46,276 nt of DNA from Campylobacterota bacterium (GCA_023379705.1 JAMCPS010000010.1:1-46276); one strand, 5' to 3'. Numbered from the stretch's first letter, positions 8,144 to 19,063 are shown. Notes: generated from the sequence alone by a model not told the origin. Numbers and translations are program-made.

Positions 8144-10651
8144 ATGAGTATTGCCGAAGATATTGAAGACCTCATCGAATCAAATGCAAGTGATTTTGAA
8201 ATTTCGAAGATTTTTAAAACATATACTAATGACTATAAAAGCTCTTTACCTGATGTTTTTGAGCGTAATCAAGGTAAAGACTTTTTAGTAACACACACTC
8301 GAACATTAGACACCATTATTACTTTAATGTACAAAACCGTATTGCGACGAATGTTTGGAAATTATCTTCCCATGCGCAGTAATATTCCCATTGCTCTTAT
8401 CGCTCTTGGAAGCTATGGACGAGAGCAGCTTTGTGTTCACAGCGATATCGATCTTATGATCGTCTATGAAAACGTTGCCGGCTATAACAATTCAGCCATC
8501 ATTGAAAAGTTTCTCTATCTTGCCTGGGATTCTGGACTCAAACTTGGACATCGTGTTCATCAGAGTAATGACTTACTAAAAGCCTCTCGTGAAGATATTA
8601 CGATAAAAACTGCTTTTATGGAGTCTCGTTTGATTGTTGGATCTCCATTTACCTGGAATGCTGTTCAAAATCGCCTGATTCAAATTCGCCATGACGACCC
8701 AAAAACATACGTTTTAGCAAAAATAGAGGAGGCAAATATACGCCGCGCAAAATATCCGTTTGCAATGCAACCCAATATCAAAGAAGGGGTTGGGGGGTTA
8801 CGTGATTCTCAATTGCTTTACTGGATTGCTAAAACAGTACACGGGGTGGGTACTCTCAAAGAACTTATCGGCATACTTTTTGATGAAGAACAATATCGAG
8901 AATATCGCATCGCTTTAGAACTGCTCTTCCGTGTTCGCAGTGCCTTGCATCTTCTTACAGGAAAACAACAAGATCAGCTGGTGCTTGAATACATGCCACG
9001 CATTTCAAGAATGCTCGGATTTACCGATGAACGCCGTTTAACAACCAAACTGCTCGAAGCGCAATGGCGTATCAATAATTTCACTCAAATTTATGTCAAA
9101 AAAATGGCCCGAATATATTTGGTTGATGAAACTCAGACAGCCAAATTGCGTACTTCACGTATACGCAAAGGCTTTTATGCCATGGAGAATACCCTGTATG
9201 CATCGTACAATTTGCCTACTCCAACCATCGATACCTTATTGGAAATTTTAATCAATCTAGAAGACAGAGAGTGGCAATTTGATTCAAGTGTTCTGTTTCA
9301 TTTTACCTACACCACTATCAAACATCCGCTCAAAGCAAAAACACATACTCTGATACGAAAACTCTTCGAACGCGATCATCTGTATGTCATTCTTAAACTT
9401 TTCTATGATGCAGGAATATTGCATCAACTCATTGGTGCTTTCAAAAAAGTATTGCATTTACCACAATTTGACGGCTATCATCACTATCCGGTTGATTTTC
9501 ACTCGATCAAATGCATTGAAGCGCTTGAATCAATTAATGATCCTTATGTTGAAAATCTCTATAAACCACTGAGTCTTTCCGATAAACTGCTCCTAAAAGC
9601 GGTCATATTGCTTCATGATACCGGTAAAGGACGTAAACAAGATCACAGTGAAGTTGGAACAAAACTCATCATTCCATTTGTACAAAGCCTGAAATTACCA
9701 GCTGCCCAAAACGAACGGGCAACATTACTGGTACGTCATCATGTCACCATGAGTAACGTCGCCTATCGGGAAAATATTTACAATGAAAAAACCCTCTATC
9801 AGTTTATGGCCAAAATAAAAACACCCGAAAATCTCAAACTCCTCTATATTCTCACCTATGCCGATATCAATGGAGTTGGGCCTGGTACCTATACGAGTTT
9901 TGGTGCCAATTTGCTTCATGAACTTTATGAAGCCTCTTTAGAAATCGCTTCCCAAAACGATCGGATCACCGATGCCGCCAAACGCCAGCAAAAAGAACGT
10001 AAACTTATCGCTGATCTTGATTTTTCTCTCCTTAACCGAAGTGAGCAAAAAAAAGTCCTCGCGATTGAATCCAATTTTTTCTTTTTTAAACATACACCCA
10101 GCGAAATCATCAATATTTCCAAAGAGGCGTTTGAATGTCAAAGTTTCACCTATGCGCTCAATATTGATGGAGGACTGATCATTCATATTTTCCGTAAAAT
10201 TCCCCTAAACTTAGGCTACCTCTTGGGCAAGCTGAGCTACCTTGATGTCGCTTCTATGGATATTTTTACCCTTTTTGATGGAATCAAATACTTTAAAATA
10301 GAGTTTTTACAACGTCCAAAAGAGGGGACGATGGAACAAATTGAACTCATCGTCGAAGATGCCTTTGACATGTCCAAAAAACTCGACCTTCCTAAACCTA
10401 TTATTAAACCCAAAGAAATTACACTGGATTGCGACCACTCAATACACTATGCGCAACTCAATCTAAACACAACCAATCAGCGCGGGCTGTTGGCCTATTT
10501 TGTGCAATTATTTGATGAAGCTAATATCAATATAGCCACAGCAAAAATTCATACCAATAAAAACACTACCCGTGACCACTTTTTAATCGAGAAACAAAAT
10601 AGAATGTGCGATAATGCACGTCAAATTATTGCCAAGTTGGTAGGAGAATAA
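8144..10651 (+). CDS. glnD: [Protein-PII] uridylyltransferase / uridylyl-removing enzyme
   Basis: GlnD senses glutamine and adds or removes UMP on PII proteins, controlling nitrogen assimilation. The 835-residue protein has the family domain order: nucleotidyltransferase with GSYGRE (89-94) and SDIDL (100-104) metal site, a helical GlnD_UR_UTase region, an HD domain with LHDTGKG (His490/Asp491 approx.) for UMP removal, and two C-terminal ACT-like regions (about 665-740 and 765-835) for glutamine sensing. It is shorter than the E. coli enzyme (about 890), as is usual in this phylum. Only 3 bases separate it from glmS, so both are probably in one operon linking glutamine sensing to a glutamine-consuming enzyme. 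Confidence 0.93.
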   Translation: MSIAEDIEDLIESNASDFEISKIFKTYTNDYKSSLPDVFERNQGKDFLVTHTRTLDTIITLMYKTVLRRMFGNYLPMRSNIPIALIALGSYGREQLCVHSDIDLMIVYENVAGYNNSAIIEKFLYLAWDSGLKLGHRVHQSNDLLKASREDITIKTAFMESRLIVGSPFTWNAVQNRLIQIRHDDPKTYVLAKIEEANIRRAKYPFAMQPNIKEGVGGLRDSQLLYWIAKTVHGVGTLKELIGILFDEEQYREYRIALELLFRVRSALHLLTGKQQDQLVLEYMPRISRMLGFTDERRLTTKLLEAQWRINNFTQIYVKKMARIYLVDETQTAKLRTSRIRKGFYAMENTLYASYNLPTPTIDTLLEILINLEDREWQFDSSVLFHFTYTTIKHPLKAKTHTLIRKLFERDHLYVILKLFYDAGILHQLIGAFKKVLHLPQFDGYHHYPVDFHSIKCIEALESINDPYVENLYKPLSLSDKLLLKAVILLHDTGKGRKQDHSEVGTKLIIPFVQSLKLPAAQNERATLLVRHHVTMSNVAYRENIYNEKTLYQFMAKIKTPENLKLLYILTYADINGVGPGTYTSFGANLLHELYEASLEIASQNDRITDAAKRQQKERKLIADLDFSLLNRSEQKKVLAIESNFFFFKHTPSEIINISKEAFECQSFTYALNIDGGLIIHIFRKIPLNLGYLLGKLSYLDVASMDIFTLFDGIKYFKIEFLQRPKEGTMEQIELIVEDAFDMSKKLDLPKPIIKPKEITLDCDHSIHYAQLNLNTTNQRGLLAYFVQLFDEANINIATAKIHTNKNTTRDHFLIEKQNRMCDNARQIIAKLVGE

Positions 10652-10654
10652 AAT

Positions 10655-12469
10655 ATGTGCGGAATCGTTGGATATGTCGGAAAAAAGCCCGTTAAACAAA
10701 TTTTGATTGACGGGCTTCGCGAGTTAGAATATCGCGGCTACGATTCTGCCGGTATCGCAGTATTGCAAAAACACCATTTTTCTCTTTTCAAAGCGGTTGG
10801 AAAACTGATCAATCTCGAAGAAAAAGCGCAAGGCTTTGAGACACAAGGTTTTTCCGTTGGCATAGGGCATACGCGCTGGGCCACCCATGGTAAACCAACA
10901 GAACTCAATGCGCATCCTCATGTTGGAAAGAACTCTTGTGTCGTGCACAACGGAATCATTGAAAACTACCAAGAACTTAAAACTATGCTAACAAGTCATG
11001 GCGTTAAATTTTTGAGTCAAACCGATACCGAAGTCATTGTCCATCTTTTTGAATTTCATCTCAAAACTGCCTCAACACCGTTTGAAGCATTTAGCAAAAC
11101 ACTGCATGAGCTCTCAGGTGCTTACGCCATATTATTAGTAAATGCTTCGGTTGACGATACTATTTATTTTGCCAAACACGGTTCACCGATGATTATCGGA
11201 CGCAATACGGAGGGAGAAACCCTTTTCGGTTCCTCTGATGCTGCCATGATTGGCAAATGCCATGAAGTAATCTATCTTGAAGATGGTCATTATGGATATG
11301 CATCAGCCGAGGGAATTGCACTTTTTGATGAAAAAAATCAATCTGTCAAACTCAATTTTACTCCCTTAAGTGAGAACAAGCTTTCTGCTCAGAAAGAAGG
11401 TTACCGCTTTTTCATGGAGAAAGAGATATATGAACAAACAACCGTCCTATCCGATACCTTACTAGGACGATTGAGAGATGATAGCATTAATTTTGAGGAA
11501 TTAGACCCTAAACTTTTTGATGGAATTAATGAGATCAAGCTCTGCGCATGCGGGACAAGCTACCATGCAGCCCTCAGTGCCAGCTATTTACTCGAGCGAC
11601 ATGCCAAAATTCGCACATCCGTTGAAATCGCAAGTGAATTTCGTTATCGAGAGCCATTCTTGACTCCCGATACACTCTTCCTTGTGATCAGCCAAAGCGG
11701 AGAGACCGCTGATACCTTGGAAAGTCTCAAAATGGCTAAAAAGTTCGGCTTAAAAACAATGGTTATTTGTAACGTGGACAATTCATCTATGGTTCGTTTG
11801 GCAGATGCGAGTATCCTCACTCGTGCCGGTATTGAAAAAGGGGTTGCATCAACCAAAGCTTTTGCCACCCAAGTATGTGTATTATGGATGTTGAGCTTGT
11901 TTTTAGCCACCAAACGCAAAACACTGGAAACTGCCGAGATCACGCGCCAAATTCGTCTTCTACGTACCCTTCCATCAACTGTAGCCGTGGACCCAGAATT
12001 ACACGAACAATTAAGTCGTCTGAGCAAACGCTATTTACATGGACATGGATTCTTCTTTATTGGACGTGATGTATTTTTCCCGCTTGCACTTGAGGGAGCA
12101 CTCAAACTCAAAGAAATCAGCTATCTTCATGCCGAAGGATACCCTAGCGGAGAGATGAAACATGGTCCTATTGCTCTCGCCGATCCTGAGCTTTTTACCA
12201 TCGCCCTGCTTCCACAACATAAACTTTATGAAAAGACCAAAAGTAACATCGAAGAACTAAGCGCACGTGACTCTACTATCTGTTCCATCAGTCCCTTGGA
12301 TTTTGACAAAGCAGATGATCATATTCGTACCAAGATCAGCGATGACTACATGTTAGAATTTTTTGAAATGATGGTTGTTTTACAACTCCTTTCAATGGAA
12401 ATTGCAATTCGTTTAGGTAATGATGTTGATATGCCGCGAAACCTTGCTAAAAGTGTTACTGTCGAGTAA
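10655..12469 (+). CDS. glmS: Glutamine-fructose-6-phosphate aminotransferase (isomerising)
   Basis: GlmS makes glucosamine-6-phosphate from fructose-6-phosphate and glutamine, the first step to UDP-GlcNAc for peptidoglycan and LPS. The 604-residue protein starts MCGIVGY, with Cys2 as the N-terminal nucleophile of the glutaminase domain (residues 1-215; GYDSAG and HTRWATHG motifs present). Two SIS sugar-isomerase domains follow (ACGTSYHA near 300, SQSGETADT near 350, EGALKLKEISY near 480), and the C-terminus ends in the typical PRNLAKSVTVE. It is complete and immediately downstream of glnD. No glmS ribozyme is visible. Confidence 0.97.
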   Translation: MCGIVGYVGKKPVKQILIDGLRELEYRGYDSAGIAVLQKHHFSLFKAVGKLINLEEKAQGFETQGFSVGIGHTRWATHGKPTELNAHPHVGKNSCVVHNGIIENYQELKTMLTSHGVKFLSQTDTEVIVHLFEFHLKTASTPFEAFSKTLHELSGAYAILLVNASVDDTIYFAKHGSPMIIGRNTEGETLFGSSDAAMIGKCHEVIYLEDGHYGYASAEGIALFDEKNQSVKLNFTPLSENKLSAQKEGYRFFMEKEIYEQTTVLSDTLLGRLRDDSINFEELDPKLFDGINEIKLCACGTSYHAALSASYLLERHAKIRTSVEIASEFRYREPFLTPDTLFLVISQSGETADTLESLKMAKKFGLKTMVICNVDNSSMVRLADASILTRAGIEKGVASTKAFATQVCVLWMLSLFLATKRKTLETAEITRQIRLLRTLPSTVAVDPELHEQLSRLSKRYLHGHGFFFIGRDVFFPLALEGALKLKEISYLHAEGYPSGEMKHGPIALADPELFTIALLPQHKLYEKTKSNIEELSARDSTICSISPLDFDKADDHIRTKISDDYMLEFFEMMVVLQLLSMEIAIRLGNDVDMPRNLAKSVTVE

Positions 12470-12579
12470 TACTTTTACAAAATATTGCTTTTTTAAAACA
12501 ATTTTAACCTCTATTTAGCTAACCTAATTTCTTTAGTTTAATTTTATTAAAATAAATCGTTAAAAGGAAATAATTACCT

Positions 12580-14421
12580 ATGAAAACCAATCATAAAATT
12601 CTTTTTATTGTTGCTCTAATGCTTATCGGACTTGCCATTGCCACCATCACAAACGTTGCACTCAACTTTCGTGAATACGGCTATAGCAATGCTATTGAAA
12701 AATCCAAAATGACCGCTGAAATCGTTCGAGACGGATTGACGGCACATATGGTCAATGAGGTAATGGATAAACGTCAGTTTTTTCTTTCTAATATTTCCGA
12801 CCTCAAGGATGTTCAATCACTATGGATTGTTAGATCAGACAACGTAATTGCGCAACATGGTATGGGAATACCAAATGAGCGTCCCAGAGATGCAATTGAT
12901 CGTAAAGTTCTTAAAGAAGGTATATCTGCCCAAAAAATAACCGAAGACTCTAAAAATGCAGTTTTACGTGTTACTATCCCCTATATAGCCTCTGCAAATG
13001 ACAATCCGAACTGTTTAAGTTGTCACAACGCACAAGAGGGAGAAGTATTAGGTGCCATAAGTATGGAATTCAATATTAACGATGTTCGTCAAACAGGCGC
13101 TATGACCATTGCTAAAATTTTTGGTATCAATCTTCTCTTTTTAATCGTTGCATTATGGGTCACCAATCATTATTTCAAACCTTACATCCATTTACTCGAA
13201 AATTTGCAGCAAGGGATAAAACGCGCTCGTAACGGGGACTTTACCTACCGTTTTAAAACAACACTCAAAGATGCCGGAAGTGAAGTAGCGGAACAAATGA
13301 ATACCCTCTTTGAAAAAATGGAAGAGACTTTTTCAGGAATTAGAGACAATCTTAGTACTTTTATGTCTCGTTCAAATATTTCTTGTTCTGATCCCCTTAA
13401 TTCGACTGGAATAATTATTAAAGAGCTCTCTGATGTTTATAAATTCAAAAAGACCATTGAACTTGACAGCAGCAAAGAAGCTATTTATGATCGATTTATT
13501 TACGTGCTTCAAGAAAGATTTCATTTCACCCATTTTGCATTGTATGAAGTAGAAAAAAAGAGTAAAGAACGTAAGCTTATTTACATTACGGATCATTCAA
13601 GTTTCTGTCTTCCAATTGTTGATCAAGATGCTATGGAGTGCCGTGCTTATCGTACCAATAGTGATATCTATTCAACTGATTTTCCTAATATATGCCAAAA
13701 TTGTTCTGTTGATCACAAAGAATATACGTGCATTCCTCTGAATATTAATGATGACTTGGCTCTTATTCTCTCGTATTCTGCAAAAAATACAACAACGATA
13801 GAAGCACTCAATCTCGTTTTGCCTAGTATTAAAAACTATTTTGAAGCAGCAAAAGCGGTTATTGAAAGCAGAACTCTCATGGACAAACTTCGTGATTCTT
13901 CACTGCGCGATGGAGCGACACATCTCTACAATCGCCGATTTTTAGAAGAATTTATTGATAAAACTACTGAGCAAGCATTACGTTCACACCTTACCTACTC
14001 AATCCTTATGATTGATATTGACTATTTTAAAATGGTGAATGATACTTATGGACATGATTCAGGCGATGTCGTCATCAAAACATTGGCCGAAATTTTACAA
14101 CAAAACGTCAGAAAATCAGATCTCCCAATCCGTTATGGCGGTGAAGAGTTCTTAGTCTTATTACACAATACAACATCAGAAGGAGCTCTTCAAGTTGCAC
14201 AAAAAATTCGTACTGTTTTTGCTGCTAAAAAATATCAATTTGGCAGTGATACCGTTGAAAAAACTTTGAGTATCGGAATTTCCCATTTTCCTAGCGATGC
14301 TGATTCAATCTGGAAAGTGATCAAATTCGCTGATCTTGCTCTTTATGAGGCGAAGCACACAGGGCGTAATCGTGTTATCGAATTCGAACCAAGACTCTTC
14401 ACCGGAGGAGATGCATTCTAA
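12580..14421 (+). CDS. Membrane diguanylate cyclase with periplasmic c-heme sensor domain
   Basis: A 613-residue sensor. Order: TM1 (about 8-30), a periplasmic domain with a CLSCH c-type heme motif (C145, C148, H149) followed by LGAISMEF, TM2 (about 182-202), a HAMP-like linker, a GAF-like cytosolic region with a four-cysteine motif (C354, C372, C375, C384), and a GGDEF domain with GGEEF (520-524) and an RxxD I-site (RKSD, 511-514). The periplasmic part resembles DUF3365 (Tll0287-like) heme sensor domains. Predicted role: redox or ligand sensing at heme coupled to c-di-GMP synthesis. It is convergent with a paralogue of the same architecture at 14568-16373. The start is preceded by AAAAGGA. 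Ligand unknown. Confidence 0.88.
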   Translation: MKTNHKILFIVALMLIGLAIATITNVALNFREYGYSNAIEKSKMTAEIVRDGLTAHMVNEVMDKRQFFLSNISDLKDVQSLWIVRSDNVIAQHGMGIPNERPRDAIDRKVLKEGISAQKITEDSKNAVLRVTIPYIASANDNPNCLSCHNAQEGEVLGAISMEFNINDVRQTGAMTIAKIFGINLLFLIVALWVTNHYFKPYIHLLENLQQGIKRARNGDFTYRFKTTLKDAGSEVAEQMNTLFEKMEETFSGIRDNLSTFMSRSNISCSDPLNSTGIIIKELSDVYKFKKTIELDSSKEAIYDRFIYVLQERFHFTHFALYEVEKKSKERKLIYITDHSSFCLPIVDQDAMECRAYRTNSDIYSTDFPNICQNCSVDHKEYTCIPLNINDDLALILSYSAKNTTTIEALNLVLPSIKNYFEAAKAVIESRTLMDKLRDSSLRDGATHLYNRRFLEEFIDKTTEQALRSHLTYSILMIDIDYFKMVNDTYGHDSGDVVIKTLAEILQQNVRKSDLPIRYGGEEFLVLLHNTTSEGALQVAQKIRTVFAAKKYQFGSDTVEKTLSIGISHFPSDADSIWKVIKFADLALYEAKHTGRNRVIEFEPRLFTGGDAF

Positions 14422-14567
14422 AACTATCCCACACTCCTTGGAGTGTATACTTCCCCTTAAACACTCCATAAAACTACATACATAATGCCTTTGTATATGT
14501 AATTCATATTATATTAATCCAAAGTAGTCTGAAGGTCTACAAGGAAACTAATTCCTTGATGTATCCA
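14422..14567. other. Intergenic region between convergent cyclase genes with two hairpins
   Basis: This 146-base stretch holds two perfect 7-bp inverted repeats: ACACTCC/GGAGTGT (14431-14446, 2-base loop) and CAAGGAA/TTCCTTG (14540-14558, 5-base loop). Neither is followed by a clear T run, so they are weak candidates for terminators of the plus and minus genes respectively. I see no gene here. Confidence 0.4.
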
Positions 14568-16373
14568 TTAATTTGATTCCAGCAGTCTTGTATGAAATTT
14601 AACGCTTCTATTCCCGCCCTCAAGCTTTGCTTCATTCATAGCCAAACGTGCATAGGCCAAACACTGTGCGATATCCTTGTGCTGTTGAGGAAAGATAGCC
14701 GTACCGATTCTCATCGTCTTGATAAAGCCGCTTGAGTGTGCTTTCAATTTTTTATTGGCAAAAAGAGAGCGTATTTTTTCTCCAACGTTATTGACGTGCA
14801 TCGGATCACAATCGTACAATAAAACCGCAAACTCATCCCCTGAAAGACGTGCAATAACATCGCTTTCACGTAATGAGTCCAACAGTGTTCGTCCAATAAT
14901 ACGAATCGTTTCATCTCCTACTTTTTCTCCATAGACATTATTAATCGTCGTAAAATCATCCACATTCAAAATCATAACACCATACGGGATTGCCGTACGC
15001 TTCGATTCCTTTACAATCATAAACATCCGCTCTAACAAAAAGTTCTTTGTATACAATCCACTTAAAGGATCAATACGTTGTAGTTTTTGTATATCCTCAC
15101 GCATTTGATGGTGTGCGATTTCTCCGCCTATTGCATGAAGGGTTTCATCCACAACATGAGTAGCTTCACGAACATTATTAAGCATACTTTTTTTATCACT
15201 TACCATGGACACAACCAAAGTAGATGCGCCATTAATAGCATAAGGGACACAAACATAATGCTCATTAGGAATGATCATCTTAGGACAGATGCCATCTGGC
15301 ATGGAGGAATCAACGGTCTCCCCAGTTCGCGCGGCTCTGCATCCGCTTTGCGCATCACACAATATCTCTTTCTTTTCATATACTATTTGAGTTTCTTGAG
15401 AAAGGGGATTATAGGTAATCAAATTAATATCATCTATTTTAAACCTATCCGAAAAATGGTGCGCAATGTGAACATATGCTTCGTGAGCATTCGCATCACG
15501 GTGAAGTGTATGTGTAAATCCAGCGATATCATTCAAACGTACACTTCCATCAATTATAGCGTCCAGTGGATCAGCAACCGCATCAATATGAATAATTCCT
15601 GATAAATTTTCTTTTATGGTTACTAAGGATGTTTGAAATTTTTCTATTAATGTATTTAATGCCTTGGCATCATGATCATCGCTGAGTTCGGGTGGAACTC
15701 GAGCTGTTAAATCTCCATTCTGTACCAAGCGCGCGCATTTGCCCATTGCCTCAAAGCGATCGAAATAGATAAGAACTTTTTTGTAGAGGAAATAAATCAT
15801 TCCGCCGAAAAGAACCATCAGTAATAAAGAACCTATAATAATATTACGATAGCTTAAAGCCTTTAAATCATTCGTCTTCATTTCAATCGAAATTACCCCA
15901 AGAGTATCACCTGATTTAACATCATGGCAGCTTAGGCAATCAAGTTTTCCATTAACCGTTGCTTTATACGGCATCGATAAACGTACCGTAGCATCTTCAA
16001 ATATACCTCCAGTGCTTTCAATAACCGTCTCACCACTCTCAAGAACTGATTTATCAATACCATCACGAGGATCCTCTGCGAAGGGGCCTTTTCCATATTG
16101 GTGGGATACTTTTGAAGAACGTACCAACCATAACTGTTTCATATTTTCTAAAGAAGTAACTTGATTAATAAAAGTATCACGCTGATCCATTGTTCCTGAA
16201 ACCATGTGCGCTGTAAGTCCGGCTTCAATAACTTTAGCCGTTGCTAAAGCCTGTGATTCAGCACTTTTGGCCGAAGCATTACGTAAATCAACAATGCTAT
16301 TGTAAAAAATTGCAACAAATAGAAGGAATAAGGAAGAGAACAAGAGGAAAGAAATTTTCGTTTTTAATTTCAT
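14568..16373 (-). CDS. Membrane GGDEF protein with periplasmic c-heme sensor domain (SGDEF variant)
   Basis: A 601-residue paralogue of the protein at 12580-14421, with the same order: TM1, periplasmic domain with CLSCH (C146, C149, H150), TM2, HAMP-like linker, GAF-like region with the Cys-rich motif (GCRAARTGE...GIC...YVCVP), and GGDEF domain. The active-site motif is SGDEF (511-515) instead of GGDEF, and the RxxD I-site (RESD, 502-505) is intact. SGDEF proteins can be active or act as c-di-GMP receptors, so catalysis is uncertain. Compared with the paralogue, one cysteine of the ICxxC pair is missing. Its ribosome-binding site sits inside a hairpin (16381-16401) directly before the ATG. 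Confidence 0.87.
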   Translation of the reverse strand: MKLKTKISFLLFSSLFLLFVAIFYNSIVDLRNASAKSAESQALATAKVIEAGLTAHMVSGTMDQRDTFINQVTSLENMKQLWLVRSSKVSHQYGKGPFAEDPRDGIDKSVLESGETVIESTGGIFEDATVRLSMPYKATVNGKLDCLSCHDVKSGDTLGVISIEMKTNDLKALSYRNIIIGSLLLMVLFGGMIYFLYKKVLIYFDRFEAMGKCARLVQNGDLTARVPPELSDDHDAKALNTLIEKFQTSLVTIKENLSGIIHIDAVADPLDAIIDGSVRLNDIAGFTHTLHRDANAHEAYVHIAHHFSDRFKIDDINLITYNPLSQETQIVYEKKEILCDAQSGCRAARTGETVDSSMPDGICPKMIIPNEHYVCVPYAINGASTLVVSMVSDKKSMLNNVREATHVVDETLHAIGGEIAHHQMREDIQKLQRIDPLSGLYTKNFLLERMFMIVKESKRTAIPYGVMILNVDDFTTINNVYGEKVGDETIRIIGRTLLDSLRESDVIARLSGDEFAVLLYDCDPMHVNNVGEKIRSLFANKKLKAHSSGFIKTMRIGTAIFPQQHKDIAQCLAYARLAMNEAKLEGGNRSVKFHTRLLESN

Positions 16374-16380
16374 AAATAAT

Positions 16381-16401
16381 TACCCTTCATAAAGAAGGGT
16401 A
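16381..16401 (-). promoter_or_regulatory. Hairpin sequestering the Shine-Dalgarno of the SGDEF gene
   Basis: A perfect 8-bp stem TACCCTTC/GAAGGGTA with a 5-base loop. In the minus direction the 3' arm contains GAAGGG, the only Shine-Dalgarno-like sequence before the ATG at 16373 (about 10 bases spacing). In RNA read through from mrp it would be base-paired. A minus-strand TATAAT at 16403-16408 would start a transcript inside the 5' arm, freeing the site. It might also serve as a terminator for mrp, but no T run follows. Confidence 0.5.
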
Positions 16402-16402
16402 G

Positions 16403-16408
16403 ATTATA
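16403..16408 (-). promoter_or_regulatory. -10 element of the SGDEF gene
   Basis: Minus-strand TATAAT about 30 bases before the ATG at 16373. Predicted start near 16396, within the 5' arm of the adjacent hairpin. No clear -35. Confidence 0.45.
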
Positions 16409-16438
16409 AACGTTTTAAAATAAATTTTGGGTAAAACC

Positions 16439-17617
16439 TTAGTGACACCCGCATCCAGTACCACAACTTTCGCCACTAGAAGCCACGGCTTCTTGCTTTG
16501 GAGCCGCTGCAGCAGTAGAACATGCAGATACACCCGGAGGAGTATTTGGTTGGATGGCTTGATTGTCAACGCCACCCTCTGCATTAATTTTTTCAATCGC
16601 TGCCCAAACATCTTCTGCCGCTTTCATGTAGCGTTTTGCTGTCTCAGATGTTGGTACACAATAAGTAATCGGTTTTCCGTCATCTCCACCCGTACGAACC
16701 GATGGCTCTATAGGTATTTGTGCCAAAATAGTCGTATCAAACTCTTTTGCCATCTCATCGGATGTCCCTTTGCCAAAAATGTCGTATTCTACACCCGTAT
16801 CCGGAGCAATAAATCCAGACATGTTCTCAACGATACCTGCAATTGGAATGTTTAATTTTTGGAACATATTCAAACTGCGGCGTGAATCGTCCAATGCTAC
16901 TTTTTGTGGTGTTGTAACCGTAATACCCAAAGTAACAGGAACACCTTGTGCCAATGTTAACTGTGCATCACCTGTACCCGGAGGCATATCGATGACCAAA
17001 CAATCCAAATCTGACCACATAATATCGCGCAAGAACTGCTCAATGGCTTTCATGATCATTGCACCACGCCAGATAAGCGCTTGTCCCTCTTCCATCAATG
17101 AGCCCATAGACATCATCTCAATGCCGTATACTTTAATAGGAAGAACTTTGTTCCCTACAACTTCGGGTTTCATTCCCTCAACACCTAACATTCTCGGGAT
17201 ATTTGGTCCATAGATGTCTGCATCCAAAAGGCCTACTTTTTTCCCTTGCATTGCAAGTGCGATAGCAAGATTTACCGATGTTGTTGATTTACCGACTCCG
17301 CCTTTACCAGAACTGACCATAATAAAGTTTTTAACTTGAGGGGCAAGGTTTTTACCCTTTGAAGAACTCTCTTTTGGCATTTTTGGTGCTTGAACATTAA
17401 TCACAACATCCGATGCACCCGCAGCCTTAAGCGCATCCGTGGCTTCCGTTGTGATTTGTTGAGCTACTTCCGCTGCACTTGAGGTAATATCAATGGTTAC
17501 ATTGACATTTTTACCATCGATTTTGATCTCTTTTACAAATCCAAATGCAACGATATCTTTTGTGAATCCTGGATAGGTTACTTTAGATAAAGCTGATTTT
17601 ACTATTTCTTCTGTCAT
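16439..17617 (-). CDS. mrp: Mrp/ApbC/Nbp35-family iron-sulfur carrier ATPase
   Basis: A 392-residue P-loop ATPase of the ParA/MinD group that binds and transfers [4Fe-4S] clusters. Residues 1-90 are an MIP18/DUF59-type domain. The deviant Walker A GKGGVGKSTTS is near 103-115, and the Mrp signature with DADIYGPNIPRM follows. In most family members ENMS-x-F is followed by a CPxC-type CxxC that holds the bridging cluster. Here the segment reads ENMSGFIAPDTG, so the CxxC is absent. Instead the protein ends in a Cys-rich tail ESCGTGCGCH. It lies 19 bases after thiC, in the same operon; ThiC is itself an Fe-S radical SAM enzyme, which fits a cluster-delivery role. Confidence 0.9.
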   Translation of the reverse strand: MTEEIVKSALSKVTYPGFTKDIVAFGFVKEIKIDGKNVNVTIDITSSAAEVAQQITTEATDALKAAGASDVVINVQAPKMPKESSSKGKNLAPQVKNFIMVSSGKGGVGKSTTSVNLAIALAMQGKKVGLLDADIYGPNIPRMLGVEGMKPEVVGNKVLPIKVYGIEMMSMGSLMEEGQALIWRGAMIMKAIEQFLRDIMWSDLDCLVIDMPPGTGDAQLTLAQGVPVTLGITVTTPQKVALDDSRRSLNMFQKLNIPIAGIVENMSGFIAPDTGVEYDIFGKGTSDEMAKEFDTTILAQIPIEPSVRTGGDDGKPITYCVPTSETAKRYMKAAEDVWAAIEKINAEGGVDNQAIQPNTPPGVSACSTAAAAPKQEAVASSGESCGTGCGCH

Positions 17618-17636
17618 TTTTATATCCTTAAAATAT

Positions 17637-19052
<1,416 letters not shown>

Positions 19053-19063
19053 TTATAAATAAT

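Noticed and set aside
10600-10655. glmS ribozyme before glmS
   Set aside because: glmS starts 3 bases after glnD with no room for the ribozyme, and the ribozyme is known mainly from Firmicutes.
15087-15602. 171-codon plus-strand open frame inside the SGDEF gene
   Set aside because: It is antisense to the Cys-motif and linker region of a well-supported gene, with unnatural composition and no start signal.
16381-16401. Simple intrinsic terminator of mrp
   Set aside because: No T run follows the stem in the minus direction and the stem contains the next gene's ribosome site, so a translational role is the better reading, although termination is not excluded.
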